Shown here piece after piece: positions 1 through 7,852 of a stretch of DNA of 21,226 bases. Source of the DNA: JAJPHJ01 sp035622315 (lineage in GTDB: Bacteria; Vulcanimicrobiota; Vulcanimicrobiia; Eremiobacterales; Eremiobacteraceae). How positions within the stretch are numbered: position 1 is the first letter of the stretch; each line of letters starts with the position of its first letter. The notes under the pieces were generated by a model that worked only from the letters and a program-made list of their open reading frames with translations, ran no database searches and was not told the DNA's origin. The DNA is taken from contig DASPVP010000113.1 in the NCBI GenBank assembly GCA_035622315.1, forward strand, positions 1 through 21,226, given 5' to 3'. Position numbers and translations under genes: made by a program.

Positions 1-846
1 TTCCAGCCCTCCGTCAACACCTATCGCGAGGCGAGCACCGTGCCCGACATCCACATCATCTGGAACAACATGAACGGGTACGAAGGCATCGGCTTCAACC
101 TCACCCACGCGCCGCTCGGCGACAGGCGCGTCCGCTTGGCCGTCGCTTCGGCCATCGATAAGACGCAGATCGTGCGCGCGCTGACGAGCGGTCAGGAGAA
201 GGTCGCGACCGAGGATCTGCCCGACTGGCTGTGGGCCTTCAACCCAGCCGCGATTCCACCGGCGTTCGACCCTGCGCGAGCCAAAGCGCTCCTCGCGCAG
301 GCGGGTTACATCATCGGCAGCGACGGCGTGGCGCGGCGCAATGGAATCCCCCTCCATCTCGAGTTCGTCTCGGACACGTCGACCTTAACGCATCGCAAGC
401 TCGTGGTGCTCGTGCAGGCCATGCTCAAGAACGTCGGCATCCAAACCGACGTCAAGCTCTACCCCTTGGACATCCTCTACGCGCCTGCGGGCATGGGCGG
501 CATCATGCACCGCGGCCAGTTCGACCTCATCACCTTGCCATGGTACGCGGGCATCGACCCAGACAACTCCTCCCAGTTCTTGTGCGAAAACCAGCCGCCC
601 TATGGCTACAACGATACCCACTACTGCGTGCCGGAGATGCAGGCAGCCCAGGCACGCGCGTTGTCCTCATACGACCTGCGGGTGCGCACGCAAGCGTATC
701 ACGAGATCGAAGCGATGCTCGCGCGCGACAACCCGATCGTCTTCTTGTGGTGGACCCGTCAGCAAGAGCTGATCAGCGTCGACTTCAAGGGGTTCGACCC
801 AAACCCGGTGCTCGAGTCCTGGAACGCTTGGCAGTGGAGTATCTAG
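1..846 (+). CDS. ABC transporter substrate-binding protein, family 5 (peptide/nickel type), 3' part
   Basis: The frame is open from the first base, so the 5' end lies outside the window; about 281 C-terminal residues remain. The segment with FNLTHAPLGDRRVRLAVASA followed by IDKTQIVRAL matches the SBP_bac_5 signature, in which residues after 'R-x-A-ihyAID' begin the second lobe. The end (FLWWTRQQELISVDFKGF then a tryptophan-rich tail) is also typical of this family. Family members are periplasmic or lipid-anchored receptors that hand oligopeptides or related solutes to an ABC permease. The permease genes are not in the window, so the substrate cannot be named. It converges on the LamG gene with only 10 bases between the two stop codons and no clear terminator hairpin between them. 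The family call is firm; the ligand is unknown. Confidence 0.85.
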   Translation, partial: FQPSVNTYREASTVPDIHIIWNNMNGYEGIGFNLTHAPLGDRRVRLAVASAIDKTQIVRALTSGQEKVATEDLPDWLWAFNPAAIPPAFDPARAKALLAQAGYIIGSDGVARRNGIPLHLEFVSDTSTLTHRKLVVLVQAMLKNVGIQTDVKLYPLDILYAPAGMGGIMHRGQFDLITLPWYAGIDPDNSSQFLCENQPPYGYNDTHYCVPEMQAAQARALSSYDLRVRTQAYHEIEAMLARDNPIVFLWWTRQQELISVDFKGFDPNPVLESWNAWQWSI

Positions 847-856
847 AGGGCCGCGC

Positions 857-1732
857 CTACGACGCGGATGCACCGAGATAGTTGTTCATGATCTCGCCCG
901 CGTCGAGCACGCGCGGATAGATCGCCACTTCGTCAAGGCCGCCGGTCAAGAAGCTCTTCAAATCGCGGGTCCCAAAGCGCAGCGGCGAGAGCCCGTGCGC
1001 AGGATGGATGTTGTACGTCGCGTAGCGCGCGCCCGGAGACTTGGCGGGGTTTCCGCGGAGCACGCCGTTCTTGTAGATGGAGACGCCGGCGTTCGGATCG
1101 CTCGCGTCGCCCGGGTCGAAACACGCGACCACGTGGATCCAGACTCCCTGCTCGAGGACGTCTTGGAAGTACGCGCCCGTCCCTAGGCTTTCCGCGTGCG
1201 TGGTGCTCGTGAGATTCCAGACATACGCCGAGATGCGGTTGGGCCGCGTCGGCGAGTCCTGGCTGTAAAACCGAAACCCCCATTCGAAAGAGCCGTATTC
1301 GCCCTTACCGAGCCAGTGGATGTACTTCTGATCGGTCTCACCCGTGAACACGAGCTGGTCCGGACGCATCCACACCTCAACCGTCATCCCTTGGCCGCTC
1401 GTCGCCTGGCTGAACGCATAGCTGTCCGGCACCTCGACGTAGGCTGTCGTGCCGTTGAGGCCGATGGACGAATCCGGCTCGCTATGGATCGCACCTGGCT
1501 GACCGAGAATGACGCCGCCTTTGTAGGTCCCGTCGCGCCCGAAATGCGTGAAGTCGTGAGCCACGAGACCCGTGCGTTCTTCGAACCGCCAATAGCTGAC
1601 TGGGTTTTTCGCGAGAACGCGAGCGGAGTAGGTCCGCGCCGCTGCGGCAGCGAGCATCGGCTTGCCGAGCGCGACCATCGAGCCGGCTGCTCCCAACATG
1701 CCGAGCATGTCACGTCGCGTGTGCAAACCCAT
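857..1732 (-). CDS. Tat-exported LamG / concanavalin-A-like domain protein
   Basis: A 291-residue protein. The N-terminus has a twin-arginine motif (T5-R6-R7-D8-M9-L10) followed by a hydrophobic stretch and an Ala-rich cleavage region near residue 30, which suggests Tat export. The rest reads as one LamG-like jelly roll. It starts at about residue 45 with the pattern 'NPVSYWRFEE', continues through 'GQPGAIHSEPDSSIGLNG', 'TVEVWMRPDQ' and 'WIHVVACFD', and ends with 'GGLDEVAIYPRVLDAGEI', all usual for LamG_3-type domains. These domains bind glycans or act as modules of surface proteins; no catalytic residues can be assigned. The ATG start is fixed by a strong Shine-Dalgarno (SD) sequence just upstream. 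It is divergent from the lipoprotein gene at 1840 across 107 bases. The target is unknown. Confidence 0.85.
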   Translation of the reverse strand: MGLHTRRDMLGMLGAAGSMVALGKPMLAAAAARTYSARVLAKNPVSYWRFEERTGLVAHDFTHFGRDGTYKGGVILGQPGAIHSEPDSSIGLNGTTAYVEVPDSYAFSQATSGQGMTVEVWMRPDQLVFTGETDQKYIHWLGKGEYGSFEWGFRFYSQDSPTRPNRISAYVWNLTSTTHAESLGTGAYFQDVLEQGVWIHVVACFDPGDASDPNAGVSIYKNGVLRGNPAKSPGARYATYNIHPAHGLSPLRFGTRDLKSFLTGGLDEVAIYPRVLDAGEIMNNYLGASAS

Positions 1733-1734
1733 CG

Positions 1735-1743
1735 CTCCTCCTT
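1735..1743 (-). promoter_or_regulatory. Strong ribosome binding site of the LamG gene
   Basis: On the minus strand this reads AAGGAGGAG, four bases from its GGAGG core to the ATG. It settles the start at 1732. Confidence 0.7.
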
Positions 1744-1827
1744 ATGGACAGATTAACCCGGCGGGCGAATCTTCAGCGGTTGTTCAGGTGGACAGGGTAC
1801 GTTGAGCATCCGAACAGGGCGCATCTT

Positions 1828-1835
1828 AGGGAGGT
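1828..1835 (+). promoter_or_regulatory. Ribosome binding site that sets the lipoprotein start
   Basis: AGGGAGGT lies four bases before the ATG at 1840. The open frame continues upstream to an ATG at 1744, but that extra segment has no signal-peptide character, whereas the protein from 1840 begins exactly with a lipoprotein signal. This site therefore decides the start. Confidence 0.7.
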
Positions 1836-1839
1836 ATCT

Positions 1840-3027
1840 ATGAAGGTTTCTCACCATTTGGCGACGCTCGGTCTCGTCGCCTTGGGCGCTTTGGTGATGG
1901 GTTGCGCTAGCCACTCGACGGCTGCTTTGCCGGGACCGGCGGCCCCTCTCGGCAATCCGGTCGGGGCAACCGGAACGCAAGCGGCCCACGCGCAAGCGTT
2001 GGCGAGCTCCGACGCCGATCTCCGAGAGGACAGCGATAGTCAGTCCGTGCTCAAGCACCTCGGCGACCTGACGACGATCGGCTCGACTGTCGATCCTGTG
2101 AACGGCGACGTCAATCCATACGGTCTCGACATCGCGCGTTCGAGTGCAGGCTTGCTCCAAGCCGGCGACCTCGTCGTGTGCAATTTCAACGACGCGGCGA
2201 ACGTGCAGGGTACCGGAACCACGATCATCGCCTTGCATCCGCATCCTGGTGCCTCGCCCATCCACATCGCGCAGGCGAGCGTGCTGACCGGCTGCGACGC
2301 CCTCGCGCTGGCGGACAACGACTTCATCTGGAACGCAGCCTTTGCCACGGACGACAACCCGATCTTCTCTCCGAGCGGCGTTCTCGAGACCACGCTTGGC
2401 AACGGGCCGTTCCACGGCCCGTTCGGGCAGGCGTTCGCGCCCGCGAGCGGCCCATTCGGCGTCGCTGCATTCTACGAGAGCAATGCAGGCACGGGCAGCA
2501 TCGTGCGGATCGGCATCCACGCGAACGGCACGTTCGGTTTCGAGGTGATCGTGACGGGTTTTCCGGTCAATCACGGCGTGCCCGGCAGCATCCTCGGCCC
2601 TTCAGGTCTGCAGTACGATGCGAAGCACGACCGGCTCTACGTCGTCGACGGGACCAACAACGCGCTCTATGCCTTCTGCGGCATCTCGACGATCGCGGCG
2701 CACGGCATAACCGTGCACGGCACGACCTTCTCCGGACCGTTCGCAGGCCGTGCGCATCTCATCTTCGCGGGTGCGCCGCTGAACGGCCCCATCAGCTCGG
2801 CGCTCTTGCCGGATGGCCACCTCGTGCTTGGGAACACGCTCGACCCCAACGGCAAGAACCTGATGGTCGAGATCGCTCCGAGCGGTCACGTGCTCGACAT
2901 CAGGAACGTGGATACGGGCGCGGCCGGTGCGATCTTCGGGATGGTCGCCTCTGGTCACGATATCGACGACCTGAAGCTCTACTTCAATGACGATAACGCG
3001 AACGCGGTCGAAGTCCTGACGCACTGA
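1840..3027 (+). CDS. Lipoprotein with NHL/SMP-30-like beta-propeller repeats
   Basis: A 395-residue protein from the ATG at 1840. Residues 1-21 form a lipoprotein signal peptide with lipobox V19-M20-G21-C22, so it is probably anchored to a membrane and exposed on its outer face. A low-complexity Ala/Ser/Gly linker reaches about residue 50. The rest contains several blades of a beta-propeller: 'INPYGLDIARSS..GDLVVCNFND', 'GPSGLQYDAKHDRLYVVDGTNNALYAF' and 'LPDGHLVLGN', with the recurring pattern of Gly-Leu-x-x-Asp then Leu-Tyr-Val-x-Asp. This resembles NHL or SMP-30/gluconolactonase-type propellers. I see no convincing metal-binding set, so an enzyme function is not supported; binding or scaffolding is as likely. 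A clear terminator follows at 3041-3080. Confidence 0.8.
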   Translation: MKVSHHLATLGLVALGALVMGCASHSTAALPGPAAPLGNPVGATGTQAAHAQALASSDADLREDSDSQSVLKHLGDLTTIGSTVDPVNGDVNPYGLDIARSSAGLLQAGDLVVCNFNDAANVQGTGTTIIALHPHPGASPIHIAQASVLTGCDALALADNDFIWNAAFATDDNPIFSPSGVLETTLGNGPFHGPFGQAFAPASGPFGVAAFYESNAGTGSIVRIGIHANGTFGFEVIVTGFPVNHGVPGSILGPSGLQYDAKHDRLYVVDGTNNALYAFCGISTIAAHGITVHGTTFSGPFAGRAHLIFAGAPLNGPISSALLPDGHLVLGNTLDPNGKNLMVEIAPSGHVLDIRNVDTGAAGAIFGMVASGHDIDDLKLYFNDDNANAVEVLTH

Positions 3028-3040
3028 CCGCGAAGACAGC

Positions 3041-3080
3041 GAGGACCCGTCGTCACTCTTGCGACGGGCCCTCATCTTTT
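3041..3080 (+). terminator. Rho-independent terminator after the lipoprotein gene
   Basis: Arms 3041-3052 (GAGGACCCGTCG) and 3062-3073 (CGACGGGCCCTC) pair over 12 positions with one A-C mismatch around a 9-base loop, and are followed by ATCTTTT on the plus strand. The right arm lies inside the last codons of the membrane-protein gene on the other strand, and that gene's stop lies in the loop. No T-run occurs on the minus-strand side, so it should act mainly on plus-strand transcription. Confidence 0.75.
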
Positions 3081-3592
3081 ATCGCGATGTACGTGACCAC
3101 GTCCCATGCGTTGCGAATGCCGATGAATATGAGCAACACCACGCTGCCGGCCAGCGCGAAAAGCGCTTTGGTCGGCGTCGCGGCGAGCGCGATCGCGCTG
3201 ACGAGGAGAGCCGCGTACGCGAGCAACGGCAAGCCCATGAACCAGGTCCAGTCTTCGAGATCGGGCACGTACTCGCGCAAGCGTCGCGTCCGCGCCATGA
3301 CACGGATGACGTAGATGAAGCCGACGAGACCGCAAATGCCGATGGGGACCGCCGCATGCGTCGGCAGGCTCCAGGGCGCGCCGAGAACGGCCGAGATGAA
3401 GAGCGCGCTGCAGAAATGCGCCACTGTCGGCGTGCTGAAGGTCGCGACGCCTTCAGGATCCCTGCGCAGGCGGAACCGCGGCACGAGCGTGATGACCACG
3501 AACATCAAGCCCGTCAGAGCCGCAGCCGACGAGCCCGTCATCACATAGAAATTCGCCCATGGTGTGAGAAGCGGCGATTCGACCGGTGCCAT
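3053..3592 (-). CDS. Hypothetical integral membrane protein, about five helices
   Basis: A 179-residue protein from the ATG at 3592. I do not recognise the family. Predicted membrane segments lie near residues 13-38, 55-75, 80-100, 117-138 and 141-160. A basic loop (FRLRRD) follows the first, and an aromatic-acidic stretch (PDLEDWTWF) precedes the fourth. The N-terminal helix contains Ser/Ala/Gly-rich 'TGSSAAALTGLMFVV'. An alternative TTG start at 3613 would overlap the upstream gene; I prefer the ATG because it begins one base after the stop of the FAD oxidase (TGA-C-ATG), an arrangement typical of translational coupling. It is the last gene of the nine-gene block. A role in that pathway is inferred from position only. 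Confidence 0.7.
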   Translation of the reverse strand: MAPVESPLLTPWANFYVMTGSSAAALTGLMFVVITLVPRFRLRRDPEGVATFSTPTVAHFCSALFISAVLGAPWSLPTHAAVPIGICGLVGFIYVIRVMARTRRLREYVPDLEDWTWFMGLPLLAYAALLVSAIALAATPTKALFALAGSVVLLIFIGIRNAWDVVTYIAIKDEGPSQE

Positions 3593-3593
3593 G

Positions 3594-4910
3594 TCAGGTC
3601 GCCCCTGCCTCAAGCACGTCGGCGGCTTCCCGCGCGGCCCGTTCGCCGGTTTCGAACGCCCCGTTCACCGTACCGCCTTGGTTGTCGACCGACGTGGCTT
3701 CGCCCGCGAAGAAAAGCGTGCGGTCTACCGGCGCACCAAGCGCGGCTCGAGCGCCGGCGCCACCCACCGTGATGTAGCTGTACGCCCCCAGCGCGAACGG
3801 ATCGTGGCGCCAATCGTGCGTCATCCCGCCCTCGAACGTCGTCCGGGCGAGCGCCAGCTCACCCATCATCGTGCCGAAGCCCTTCAGGGCGAGTTCGACC
3901 AGTTCCGCCTCGGCAAACGCGCTCACCGCGTCTGCCTTCGGACCGCCCGCCCAGGCGACGATAAGATTGCTTCGCAGCGGCGCCTGGGTCCAAAACCCGA
4001 CGAACGGTCCCTCTTTGCATTGGAAGAAGGCTGCGTGACGGTAGCGGCCTGCGGCGATCTCTTCCCAAAACGGCGTGCGAAACCACATCACCACTTTTGC
4101 GACGTGCCCTGTCTCGATCTCGGCGAGCGCTGCCCGCTTGTCATCGGGCAGGTCAGGGTCGAAGACTATCGCGTCTCGAGCTCGCTCGTCGCGCAGCACG
4201 CCGGCGGGGAAAGTGACGACCGCGACGCGCGCTCGGATCTCGCTTTGCATGCCGCGAACATCACGCGCCCGCACGACGACCTCGCGTCGGCGCCGCGAGA
4301 TCCTGTTGACGACTGTCGCGAGACGGATGTCGACGCCTAAACGCACGCACGCATCGTACAAGACCGCGAAGACCTGGCTGTATCCATCTCGCGGGCGCGC
4401 TGTCCGAGCATCGACGCCGGAATGCAGCTCGTCTGCGATCGAGCGCACGCTCGCGATCGCCGGATCGGCCGCCTCGAAACCCTCCACGAAACGCCGCGCA
4501 TCTTGTGCGGCTTGGCGCGTCGCCTCGTCACGTTCGAAGCGCGCCAAGAATTGGTCCACGCTCTCGTCGTTCTCAAGCGAGCGAGCGCTGTCGAAAAGCC
4601 GCCGCGAGGCGAAGCGATCGTCATCGCGCCACAGCTTGCCGTCGGCCCAAGCCCACGACTCGGTCCCGACGTCGACGGCCGTGCTTGCGGCCTCTTTGAG
4701 TAGCTCTCTCGTGCGCAGCGCCGGCCCGTGGATGAACTCGGCGCCCAGTTCGACCTGCGGCGACGCTCCAGGGACCCCTTTCCAAAAAACGCGCCCGCCG
4801 ATGCGATCACGCGCCTCTACGAGAACGACCCGAAAGGAAAGGCACGCGAGGCGATACGCCGCTGCCAGGCCAGCCGCGCCCGCACCGAGCACAACGACGT
4901 CCGCGTCCAT
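3594..4910 (-). CDS. Flavin-containing amine oxidase family protein (FAD-dependent)
   Basis: A 438-residue protein. The start is placed at the ATG at 4910, where the protein begins directly with the Rossmann strand; the in-frame upstream extension runs into the flippase gene and is not FAD-like. Residues 4-32 carry the dinucleotide-binding motif GAGAAG (9-14) with the ribose-binding Glu32, followed by the family motif R-x-x-GGR (38-40) and 'ELGAEFIHGP' (54-63). The C-terminus has 'FFAGEAT' with Gly403-Glu404 and 'QGGTVNGAFETG', the second FAD-binding motif of monoamine/polyamine oxidases. Lys in 'GHVAKVVMWF' fits the active-site lysine of the family. There is no Cys at the covalent-flavin position, so FAD is probably non-covalent. 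It would oxidise an amine or a related C-N or C-C bond in the cytoplasm; the substrate is unknown. It starts 10 bases after the flippase stop. Confidence 0.85.
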   Translation of the reverse strand: MDADVVVLGAGAAGLAAAYRLACLSFRVVLVEARDRIGGRVFWKGVPGASPQVELGAEFIHGPALRTRELLKEAASTAVDVGTESWAWADGKLWRDDDRFASRRLFDSARSLENDESVDQFLARFERDEATRQAAQDARRFVEGFEAADPAIASVRSIADELHSGVDARTARPRDGYSQVFAVLYDACVRLGVDIRLATVVNRISRRRREVVVRARDVRGMQSEIRARVAVVTFPAGVLRDERARDAIVFDPDLPDDKRAALAEIETGHVAKVVMWFRTPFWEEIAAGRYRHAAFFQCKEGPFVGFWTQAPLRSNLIVAWAGGPKADAVSAFAEAELVELALKGFGTMMGELALARTTFEGGMTHDWRHDPFALGAYSYITVGGAGARAALGAPVDRTLFFAGEATSVDNQGGTVNGAFETGERAAREAADVLEAGAT

Positions 4911-4920
4911 CGAGGTGGGA

Positions 4921-6243
4921 TTATGCTGCGCTTGCCGCGCGCTCCCGCCGCCACATCGCGCGGGTCTCTTGCAGGACCAAACGGATGTCGGCGCTGCGTA
5001 CGACCCAAACATCCCAGGGTGAGACGCTCGTCGCGCGGCAGAACCAAACGGTGTTCATGCCTGCGCCGGCGATATAGGTCACCGTTGAGGCCAACGCCGC
5101 TCCGCTCATCCCGAGCCTCGGCACGAGCACGAAGCATGCTACCGCTTGGATCGCGATCATCACCACGTTGATGACGGTGACGACGTGCGGTCTGCCGAGC
5201 TGCACGATGAAGAACGCCGCGAACGTGCCGGCCGTCGCAAACGCGACGATGCCGGGCAGGAGGATCCGCAGCGGTTCCGCACCCGAGGAAAAACGGGGGC
5301 CGAAGACCGTGTCGATGACCCACGGACCCAGTGCGAAGGCGGCAAGGGAGGCGAGAGCGGCTATCGCGGTGCACACGCGGATGACCTTTGCGGTCATGAC
5401 ACCGGCTGCGTGCACCTCGCGGATGCCGATGTCGCGCGTCGCAGCCGCCGTGATCGGCCGGGTCAGCATGAACAAGAGCTCGCCGAAGTTCACCGCGATG
5501 GAATAGATGCCGAAGGAGCCGAGGCCGAGCAGGCTGATGAGGATGATGGAGTCGATCCGATAGTTGAGCGTGCCGAGCAGCTGATTGAGACTGTTCGGCG
5601 CCCCGAAACGTGCGAGACCACGTACGGTCGCGGACACATCGCCTGGGTCCGCGCGCCGCGACAGCCGCAAGGCGTGCCACACGACGACAAGCGCTCCCCC
5701 GTACAAGCAGACGAGCCAGGCGACGAGCGCGGCGACCGCGTTCCCGTGGAGGACGAAGACAGCGATCGCGATGCAGACGAGCGTGGCGAGCGCGATGCCG
5801 AACGTCTGGATGTTGAGATTGTTCATGCGGCCGAGCCCGATGTAGAGGCTCCCCTGCCACGTGAGCACCGTCGATGGCGGAACGGAAGCGAGGAATATCC
5901 AGATGACGGGGCTCGGTCCCTTGATCGCGGCCCACACAACGGCGCCGAGGCCTGCGGCGATGCACAGATATGCGAGGATTCGCCCGGCCGCCGGCATGAG
6001 CTCCTCAAGACTGCGGCGCTGTTTCGTCAGCGCGTACACGAAGGCCGTCGCGATGCCGGATGGCACCACCATGACGAAGCTCACGAGCATCAGCGTGCCG
6101 CTGTACAGACCTTTGCCCGCGGGCCCAAGCCCTTTCGCCGTCACGACGCCGGTCGCGATCGTCAAGCCGGCCGCGGCCAGCCGCGCGACGAAGGTGCGCA
6201 CGCTGTTCTGTGCGACGGTTGTGCTCGTCTTCGCGGCGTTCAT
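4921..6243 (-). CDS. MOP-superfamily flippase (Wzx-like, polysaccharide export)
   Basis: A 440-residue, very hydrophobic protein with about twelve predicted membrane helices. The N-terminus 'NSVRTFVARLAAAGLTIATG..TAKGLGPAGKGLYSG' is the characteristic first repeat of oligosaccharide flippases (Arg-Leu-Gly-Pro-x-G-x-G), and the middle 'RFGAPNSLNQLLGTLNYRID..ILISLLG' matches the start of the second repeat (helix 7). Such proteins flip undecaprenyl-linked oligosaccharides or other lipid-linked intermediates across the inner membrane. The ATG overlaps the stop of the nucleotidyltransferase gene as ATGA. It gives the operon an export step. Which molecule it moves is not visible, and a glycosylated peptide-lipid is a possibility. 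Confidence 0.85.
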   Translation of the reverse strand: MNAAKTSTTVAQNSVRTFVARLAAAGLTIATGVVTAKGLGPAGKGLYSGTLMLVSFVMVVPSGIATAFVYALTKQRRSLEELMPAAGRILAYLCIAAGLGAVVWAAIKGPSPVIWIFLASVPPSTVLTWQGSLYIGLGRMNNLNIQTFGIALATLVCIAIAVFVLHGNAVAALVAWLVCLYGGALVVVWHALRLSRRADPGDVSATVRGLARFGAPNSLNQLLGTLNYRIDSIILISLLGLGSFGIYSIAVNFGELLFMLTRPITAAATRDIGIREVHAAGVMTAKVIRVCTAIAALASLAAFALGPWVIDTVFGPRFSSGAEPLRILLPGIVAFATAGTFAAFFIVQLGRPHVVTVINVVMIAIQAVACFVLVPRLGMSGAALASTVTYIAGAGMNTVWFCRATSVSPWDVWVVRSADIRLVLQETRAMWRRERAASAA

Positions 6244-7361
6244 GCGCGCACCGGCGTCGCGGCCGCGATAGCGCTCGTGATGATACGGCCGCACAACCGG
6301 TAGGCGAAGCGCACCGTCGCGACCAGGGCCGCGTCGCCTGGGTCGCCTTCGGGCAACGCGAGGCGCGTCGCCGCGCCGAAAAGGCTTCCACGATTTGCAT
6401 ACCAGGCGTCCACGAATTGCGAGCGGTCGCGGACGTACGGCGCCAGGTCCTCGCGTCTGATGACCCAGGCGAGATAGCGATCGACGTCGGGAGAGACGAC
6501 GGCGGGGATGCCGGCCACGCGCGCGGCAAGGGCGACGACCGCCTGCAACGCGACCGGTTGCCAGCGCTCTTGCGTCAAGAGCTCGAGCAGGCGGTCCTGC
6601 AACCCCGGATCGGCGCGGAGCATCCGCGCGAGCATGATAACGTCGTGCAGACGTCTGAGGCCGGCCCCGTGGATCGCCAAGTGCGCAGCGGTCCACAGCG
6701 GGTCCAGCGCGAGGGCCGCTCCACCCTCGATCTGCTCAAGGTGCGGCGAGCACGCGGCCCAATCCGTCGGCATCGACAACATGCCGCGCGGCGCCAGTTG
6801 CGTATGCAGTTCCACCGAAAGTCCAGGACCCGGTGCGGCGAGCGGGATGAGATGATGGTGCTTAGCGAGATAGCGATCCGCCGTGAAAATTCCGTCCGGC
6901 CGATAACCGGCTTGCTCGAGCGCCTCGAGCGCGGCATGCGCGTGCTCCTTTGCGACGAGCATGTCGAGGTCGTACATCGTGTTGCAATCCGCCTCTTTGT
7001 CACCGCGCGCGAGGCGTGCGGCTCCCTTGAGGAGCGCGAATGGAACGCCCGCGCGTGTCAGCACTTCCATGATGGCAGCCAATTGAGAACGCGTGGCATA
7101 CGCTTGCATGGCGGCTTTGGCCGCATACTCACGAAGAGCGTCGATGAGCGCTCGCGCCGGCTCGTCGCGGACGCCAAGCTCTAACAGATGTCGCCGGATG
7201 TAACCCAAGCAGCGATGCCGCGCCGCCGTTCGAAGCAACGCAACCTGCGGAACCGAGCGCAAGGCGAGCGTTAGGTCCCACGCCTGTCGCCGTTCGATCG
7301 CCGCAGCGATGGACAGCAGCGCGGCAAATCCCCGGTCGTGCCCTTCGGCGCCCGGGTTCAT
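6240..7361 (-). CDS. Nucleotidyltransferase-like protein (NTP_transf_5 type), associated with lasso/EPS clusters
   Basis: A 373-residue protein from the ATG at 7361 (ATGA overlap with the B2 protease). After an alpha-helical N-terminus of about 95 residues, residues 105-140 show the family pattern 'GVPFALLKGAA' (Leu111-Lys112-Gly113), then 'MYDLDMLV' with Asp131 and Asp133. This corresponds to the LKG...R..DiDlLV core of the NTP_transf_5 nucleotidyltransferase-like family. His-rich 'YLAKHHHLIPL' and 'VELHTQL' follow, which are also usual for it. The first Asp pair could bind metal and nucleotide. Members often sit beside lasso B2, PqqD and HprK-like genes or in exopolysaccharide loci; their reaction is unproven as far as I know. 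The open frame continues upstream through two other genes, but that extension is antisense-like and not part of the protein. Confidence 0.8.
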   Translation of the reverse strand: MNPGAEGHDRGFAALLSIAAAIERRQAWDLTLALRSVPQVALLRTAARHRCLGYIRRHLLELGVRDEPARALIDALREYAAKAAMQAYATRSQLAAIMEVLTRAGVPFALLKGAARLARGDKEADCNTMYDLDMLVAKEHAHAALEALEQAGYRPDGIFTADRYLAKHHHLIPLAAPGPGLSVELHTQLAPRGMLSMPTDWAACSPHLEQIEGGAALALDPLWTAAHLAIHGAGLRRLHDVIMLARMLRADPGLQDRLLELLTQERWQPVALQAVVALAARVAGIPAVVSPDVDRYLAWVIRREDLAPYVRDRSQFVDAWYANRGSLFGAATRLALPEGDPGDAALVATVRFAYRLCGRIITSAIAAATPVRA

Positions 7362-7852
7362 CCGGGCGCCTGCGCTGAGAGTGCCACTTCTTTGATGTTC
7401 GCGAAGATGACCTCCGGCGGTCCCTCGAAGAGCTCGCCGTCGAGCGACACCCATGCGTGGCCGCGCAAACGCTCGCGCGGATCTTCTTTTTCCTCGATTC
7501 CGAAGTGGACGTTCACCACGCGGTCGCGTGCGTCGAGAAAGCGATAGAGGGTCAGGGCGCGGACGTAGCAGTTGTCGCGGGACCGCATTCCCGGCAGCCG
7601 CAGACACAAGCCCCGCAGGCGCTGGATGCGTTCCAAGCTCGTCCTCGCGTCTGCAGCGGCAGGCCGCGGCAGCTCGCGCAGCTGCTGCAAGAACATCCGT
7701 AGGTTGCGGCGCCGCAGCATCTCGGGCGCTTGCCACATGAACGCAGCGATCGACACGGCGAGTAAGGGATCCGACGCCTCGCGGAAAATCCTGCGCACGC
7801 GCTGCGTGAAGCCGAGCGGCGTCCACTTGGGGGCGAGCGCACGAGTCACCAT
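7358..7852 (-). CDS. Lasso-peptide biosynthesis B2-type protein (transglutaminase-like leader peptidase)
   Basis: A 164-residue protein with an ATG start at 7852. The C-terminal half matches the Transglut_core3/lasso B2 fold: 'SRDNCYVRALTLYRFL' with candidate nucleophile Cys95, 'LRGHAWVSLDGELFEG' with His132 and candidate third residue Asp138. This Cys-His-Asp arrangement is that of McjB-like leader peptidases, which cut a precursor peptide once it is bound by the B1/PqqD recognition domain. The N-terminal 75 residues are helical and basic, with no recognition domain of their own, as expected when B1 is a separate gene (here at 10627). It overlaps the GT2 gene by 7 bases and the nucleotidyltransferase by 4. 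No lasso cyclase (asparagine-synthetase-like) is in the window, so a lasso product is not implied. The family call is confident; the substrate is unknown. Confidence 0.88.
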   Translation of the reverse strand: MVTRALAPKWTPLGFTQRVRRIFREASDPLLAVSIAAFMWQAPEMLRRRNLRMFLQQLRELPRPAAADARTSLERIQRLRGLCLRLPGMRSRDNCYVRALTLYRFLDARDRVVNVHFGIEEKEDPRERLRGHAWVSLDGELFEGPPEVIFANIKEVALSAQAPG

